Position numbers and translations under genes: made by a program
Notes under the pieces: model-generated
What the model was told of the DNA's origin: nothing
Databases searched by the model: none
Seen by the model: only the letters and a program-made list of their open reading frames with translations
NCBI GenBank assembly: GCA_026770585.1
Contig: MU647102.1
Coordinates: forward strand, 86,105 to 98,037
Source: Baffinella frigidus
Taxonomy: Eukaryota; Cryptophyceae; Cryptomonadales; Baffinellaceae
Length of the DNA stretch: 11,933 bases
Direction: 5' to 3'
In this document: one piece after another, positions 10,155 through 11,933 of the stretch
Numbering within the stretch: position 1 is the first letter of the stretch
Layout of the letters: every line of letters starts with the position of its first letter

Positions 10155-10236
10155 GCACGGGTCGACGCACGGGTCGACGCCCCAATTCCGGCACGGGTCG
10201 ACGCCCCAATAGGCACGGGTCGACGCCCCAATTCCG
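10155..10236 (+). repeat. GTCGAC-containing minisatellite
   Basis: Four copies of GCACGGGTCGACGC, three followed by CCCAAT, starting at 10155, 10167, 10191 and 10213. A 14 bp palindrome GCCCAACGTTGGGC lies just before it at 10137. Confidence 0.85.
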
Positions 10237-10255
10237 TTCAGGGGCCAACCCCAAT

Positions 10256-10310
10256 CCTGATTTCACCCTACACCCTACACCCCACACCCCACACCATGCA
10301 CCCTACATCC
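10256..10310 (+). repeat. CCCTACACCC array
   Basis: C-rich telomere-like variant, immediately before an exon-end half-copy. Confidence 0.75.
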
Positions 10311-10314
10311 CGTT

Positions 10315-10350
10315 GCGACGCCTACAAACGGGTGGCGCCAGATCGGCGTA
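10315..10350 (+). pseudogene. 3' half-copy of exon 9889-10039 (first)
   Basis: Contains GGGTGGCGCCAGATCGGCG then TAG before GTCAG, matching GAGTGGCGCCAGATCGGCG then CAG before GTCGA at the exon end. Confidence 0.55.
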
Positions 10351-10462
10351 GGTCAGTCCAACTCCCTCTCGTATTGAGCATTCTTGAGCGCCGGAAAACA
10401 TTGTGGTCGTAAAACGTTGCTGACCATCGTGAACCGGCTAGTTGCTGCTCGGCCACAGTCCC

Positions 10463-10498
10463 CAATCACTTGTTATCAGACGCACTTGTTATCAGATC
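10463..10498 (+). repeat. Two-copy 16 bp tandem repeat
   Basis: CACTTGTTATCAGACG then CACTTGTTATCAGATCG, just before the 10500 half-copy. Confidence 0.6.
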
Positions 10499-10499
10499 G

Positions 10500-10536
10500 C
10501 AGACGTCTGCTAACACGTGGCACCAGATCGGCGGAG
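10500..10536 (+). pseudogene. 3' half-copy of exon 9889-10039 (second)
   Basis: Reads GACGTCTGCTAACACGTGGC and ends CGGAG before GTCGG. It is the same exon end as 10315-10350 but keeps more of the 5' side. Confidence 0.55.
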
Positions 10537-10544
10537 GTCGGTCC

Positions 10545-10770
10545 AAATCCCTAAACGCAAGGTCCCTTTTTAACCCTCACCCCTTAGCGCAAGTTCCTCT
10601 CTAAACCCTAACCCCTAAAAGGAGGTTATTTTTAAACACCTGAACCCTAACCGCAGGGTCCTTTACATCAACCCTAACCCCCAACCGCAGGGCCCCTTTT
10701 GAGCACTAACCCATGAACGATAAACTATAAACCCCGAACCCCGAAGCCCGAAGCCCGAACCCAAAGCGCA
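10545..10770 (+). repeat. Long CCCTAAA-type array with a spaced CGCAGGGTCC unit
   Basis: AACCCTAACCCC stretches with CCGCAGGGTCCTTT-like segments recurring about every 50 bp, suggesting a higher-order repeat. Confidence 0.8.
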
Positions 10771-10834
10771 GGGAGCTGCGCGCTGATGATCGCCACCCCG
10801 CATGCCCTCCTCGAGGTCACACCCCCTTCAAAAT

Positions 10835-10912
10835 TCTAACCCTACACCCTCAACCCTAAACCCTAAACCCACACATCCTACACCCTAAACTCTACACCCT
10901 GAATGGTTAACC
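10835..10912 (+). repeat. CCCTACACC/CCCTAAACC array
   Basis: Directly precedes the 5' half-copy at 10922. Confidence 0.85.
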
Positions 10913-10921
10913 GCACAAAAG

Positions 10922-10980
10922 GTTGGGGTGCACACGAAGGAGGTGTCGCAGGTGGTGTGGTTCTCGCCTCGTGACGAGAG
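10922..10980 (+). pseudogene. 5' half-copy of exon 11106-11204
   Basis: Follows ACAAAAG and reads VGVHTKEVSQVVWFSPR, against VALHTMEVSQVVWFSAD. It lies upstream of the full exon; the frame runs to a stop at 11026-11028. Confidence 0.6.
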
Positions 10981-11105
10981 GTGGCGAGGAGAGTTCAGCC
11001 GTGTGTCCTCCAAGGCCTACTTCCCATGAGTGCGCACAGGGCTACGTCCCAGGGCAAGATTGACTGCGAAGCCCCTTCCTCACCCCTCCACCCTACGTCG
11101 TGCAG

Positions 11106-11933
11106 GTAGCGCTACACACGATGGAGGTGTCACAGGTGGTGTGGTTCTCGGCGGACCTGCGCGCGGCTGGGGCGGTGGGGGGGCGCGCCCGCCAGACTGT
11201 CCAGGTACCTACCTTACGAGAGTCCCGCATAACACAGAGGCCTCCCTGCTCGGTCGGTGCCCGACATTGCCCCTGTGATGGTGCCTGACGGTGGCTGGTG
11301 GGTGTCAATGGTATATGACCTGGTCCCGTCTGACCTTGCAGGACGTCGGGGGCGTCATCGGCTTTTCGGCGCTGCACTCGCCCGAGGGGCGAGGGAACGG
11401 GGGGGGGGGAGACGCGCGAGTCGCGTGCCTCACGGCGTCTGCCTTCCTTCCTCAGGTTTCCACCCAAACCCCTAAACCCTGCATCCAAGACCCTACACCC
11501 TCAGCCCTAAGCCTTAAACAGGCGTCACTGCCCTCAATGCCGCTGGTGGGAGGGGCGGCGCGTCCCTTCCCGCCAGTGCTGTATCTGCGTATAGTATGTG
11601 TGTATCTGTTATTCTCATTCCCAAGCCCCCCAGCCCTGATCCCCAAACCCTCAACACAGGCGTCGCTGCTCTCGGTACCGCTGGTGGGGGGGGCGACGCT
11701 TCCGAGAGGGGGCGGACGCGAGGGGCAGGAGGAGGGAGAGTATGTGCACGCGCACTTCCGCGCCCCCCCTTCTGACGCGTGCATCGCCTCGGTGTTCCCG
11801 TCGCAAGCGCCACCAGCTGGCTCGCCGCTCTTTTTCTCGGGGGGCGACAAAGACACTGACAGTGCTGACAAGAGCAAGGGGGGGAAGGGGGGGAAGCCTG
11901 GCAAGCCGGGTATAGTCCCCCCCCCCCCCCCCC
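11106..11933 (+). CDS. WD40-like gene segment, three exons, open at the right edge
   Basis: Exons 11106-11204 (33 codons), 11342-11455 (38 codons) and 11660 to the end of the window all join in phase 0 with good sites: TGCAG/GTA, CCAG/GTACCT, TTGCAG/GAC, CTCAG/GTTTCC, ACACAG/GCG. The product reads VALHTMEVSQVVWFSADLRA, then DVGGVIGFSALHSPEG and DARVACLTASAF, then ASLLSVPLVGGATLP, SDACIASVFPSQAPPAGSPL and FFSGGDKD, ending in a Lys/Gly-rich tail. The H-x-x-x-V-S-Q-V-x-F and G-G-D-K-D pieces look like WD40 blades. The succession resembles what I recall of WDR89-type proteins, but later WDR27-like exons are equally possible. Confidence 0.5.
11458..11518 (+). repeat. CCCTAAACCC-type array (first)
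   Basis: Follows the donor at 11455 and precedes the decoy acceptor at 11522. Confidence 0.75.
11522..11566 (+). pseudogene. 5' half-copy of the exon starting at 11660
   Basis: Follows TTAAACAG and reads ASLPSMPLVGGAA, against ASLLSVPLVGGAT. The remainder does not match. Both copies are preceded by CCCTAAA-like intron sequence. Confidence 0.62.
11625..11656 (+). repeat. CCCAAACCC-type stretch (second)
   Basis: Same array type, preceding the acceptor of the exon at 11660. Confidence 0.6.
11917..11933 (+). other. Poly-C run at right edge
   Basis: Seventeen C following a Lys/Gly-rich coding stretch. Probably a homopolymer at a contig or gap boundary; it could also be a Pro run if genuine. Confidence 0.7.

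Noticed and set aside
9829-10287. Long overlapping - strand ORFs at 9.8-10.3 kb
   Set aside because: Shadows of the GC-rich + strand exon 9889-10039 and the GTCGAC repeats; peptides are Arg/Pro-rich and repetitive.
11452-11904. Minus-strand 150-residue ORF at the right end
   Set aside because: Antisense to exon 11660-11933 and to heptamer repeats; low-complexity Pro/Ser content.

Overview
The window looks like nuclear DNA of an intron-rich, GC-leaning protist, most likely an alga with a secondary red-type plastid. Three things point that way: interspersed arrays of TTTAGGG-type heptamers, spliceosomal introns (mostly GT-AG, with one apparent GC donor and one possible GA donor), and a secreted-type leader with a cleavage-like ADA-F motif, as in bipartite plastid presequences of cryptophytes, haptophytes, stramenopiles and some dinoflagellates. 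I cannot name the genus. There is no bacterial or viral gene structure, no rRNA, no convincing tRNA and no CRISPR. Family names come from remembered motifs, not a database search.

The - strand of the left half (6540 down to the left edge) carries one long gene model encoding a plastid-type leader and two tandem ABM domains (antibiotic biosynthesis monooxygenase / LsrG-like, dimeric alpha-beta barrel fold). Exons: 6430-6540, 6170-6239, 5643-5698, 5305-5340, 4618-4692, 3630-3725 (domain 1), then 2756-2845, 1791-1883, 711-771 and 188-260 (domain 2, incomplete). Phases agree at every junction down to the last fragment. The divergent + strand gene starts at 6753 and is a WD40 protein resembling WDR27: exons 6753-7385, 7701-7814 and 8169-8285. 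Further + strand exons at 9184-9237, 9889-10039, 11106-11204, 11342-11455 and 11660 to the right edge belong to it or to a second WD40-like gene. The 212 bp between 6540 and 6753 is the probable bidirectional promoter.

The striking feature is in the introns. They hold decayed copies of halves of neighbouring exons, placed by rule: copies of an exon's 5' half, often with its acceptor, lie upstream of the exon, and copies of its 3' half, often with its donor, lie downstream. About two dozen half-copies on both strands follow this rule. The rest of the introns is filled with telomere-like heptamers, which mostly read CCCTAAA on the sense strand of whichever gene they are in, so the orientation flips near the divergent promoter. 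This suggests introns growing by repeated local duplications across splice junctions together with telomere-like repeat expansion.

Other notable items are a perfect 234 bp copy of WDR27-like exon 1 inside an ABM intron, an ABM exon split exactly by a telomere-like array, a 161 bp near-perfect palindrome (9552-9712), and several satellites and hairpins. The window ends in a run of 17 C, probably next to a contig gap.
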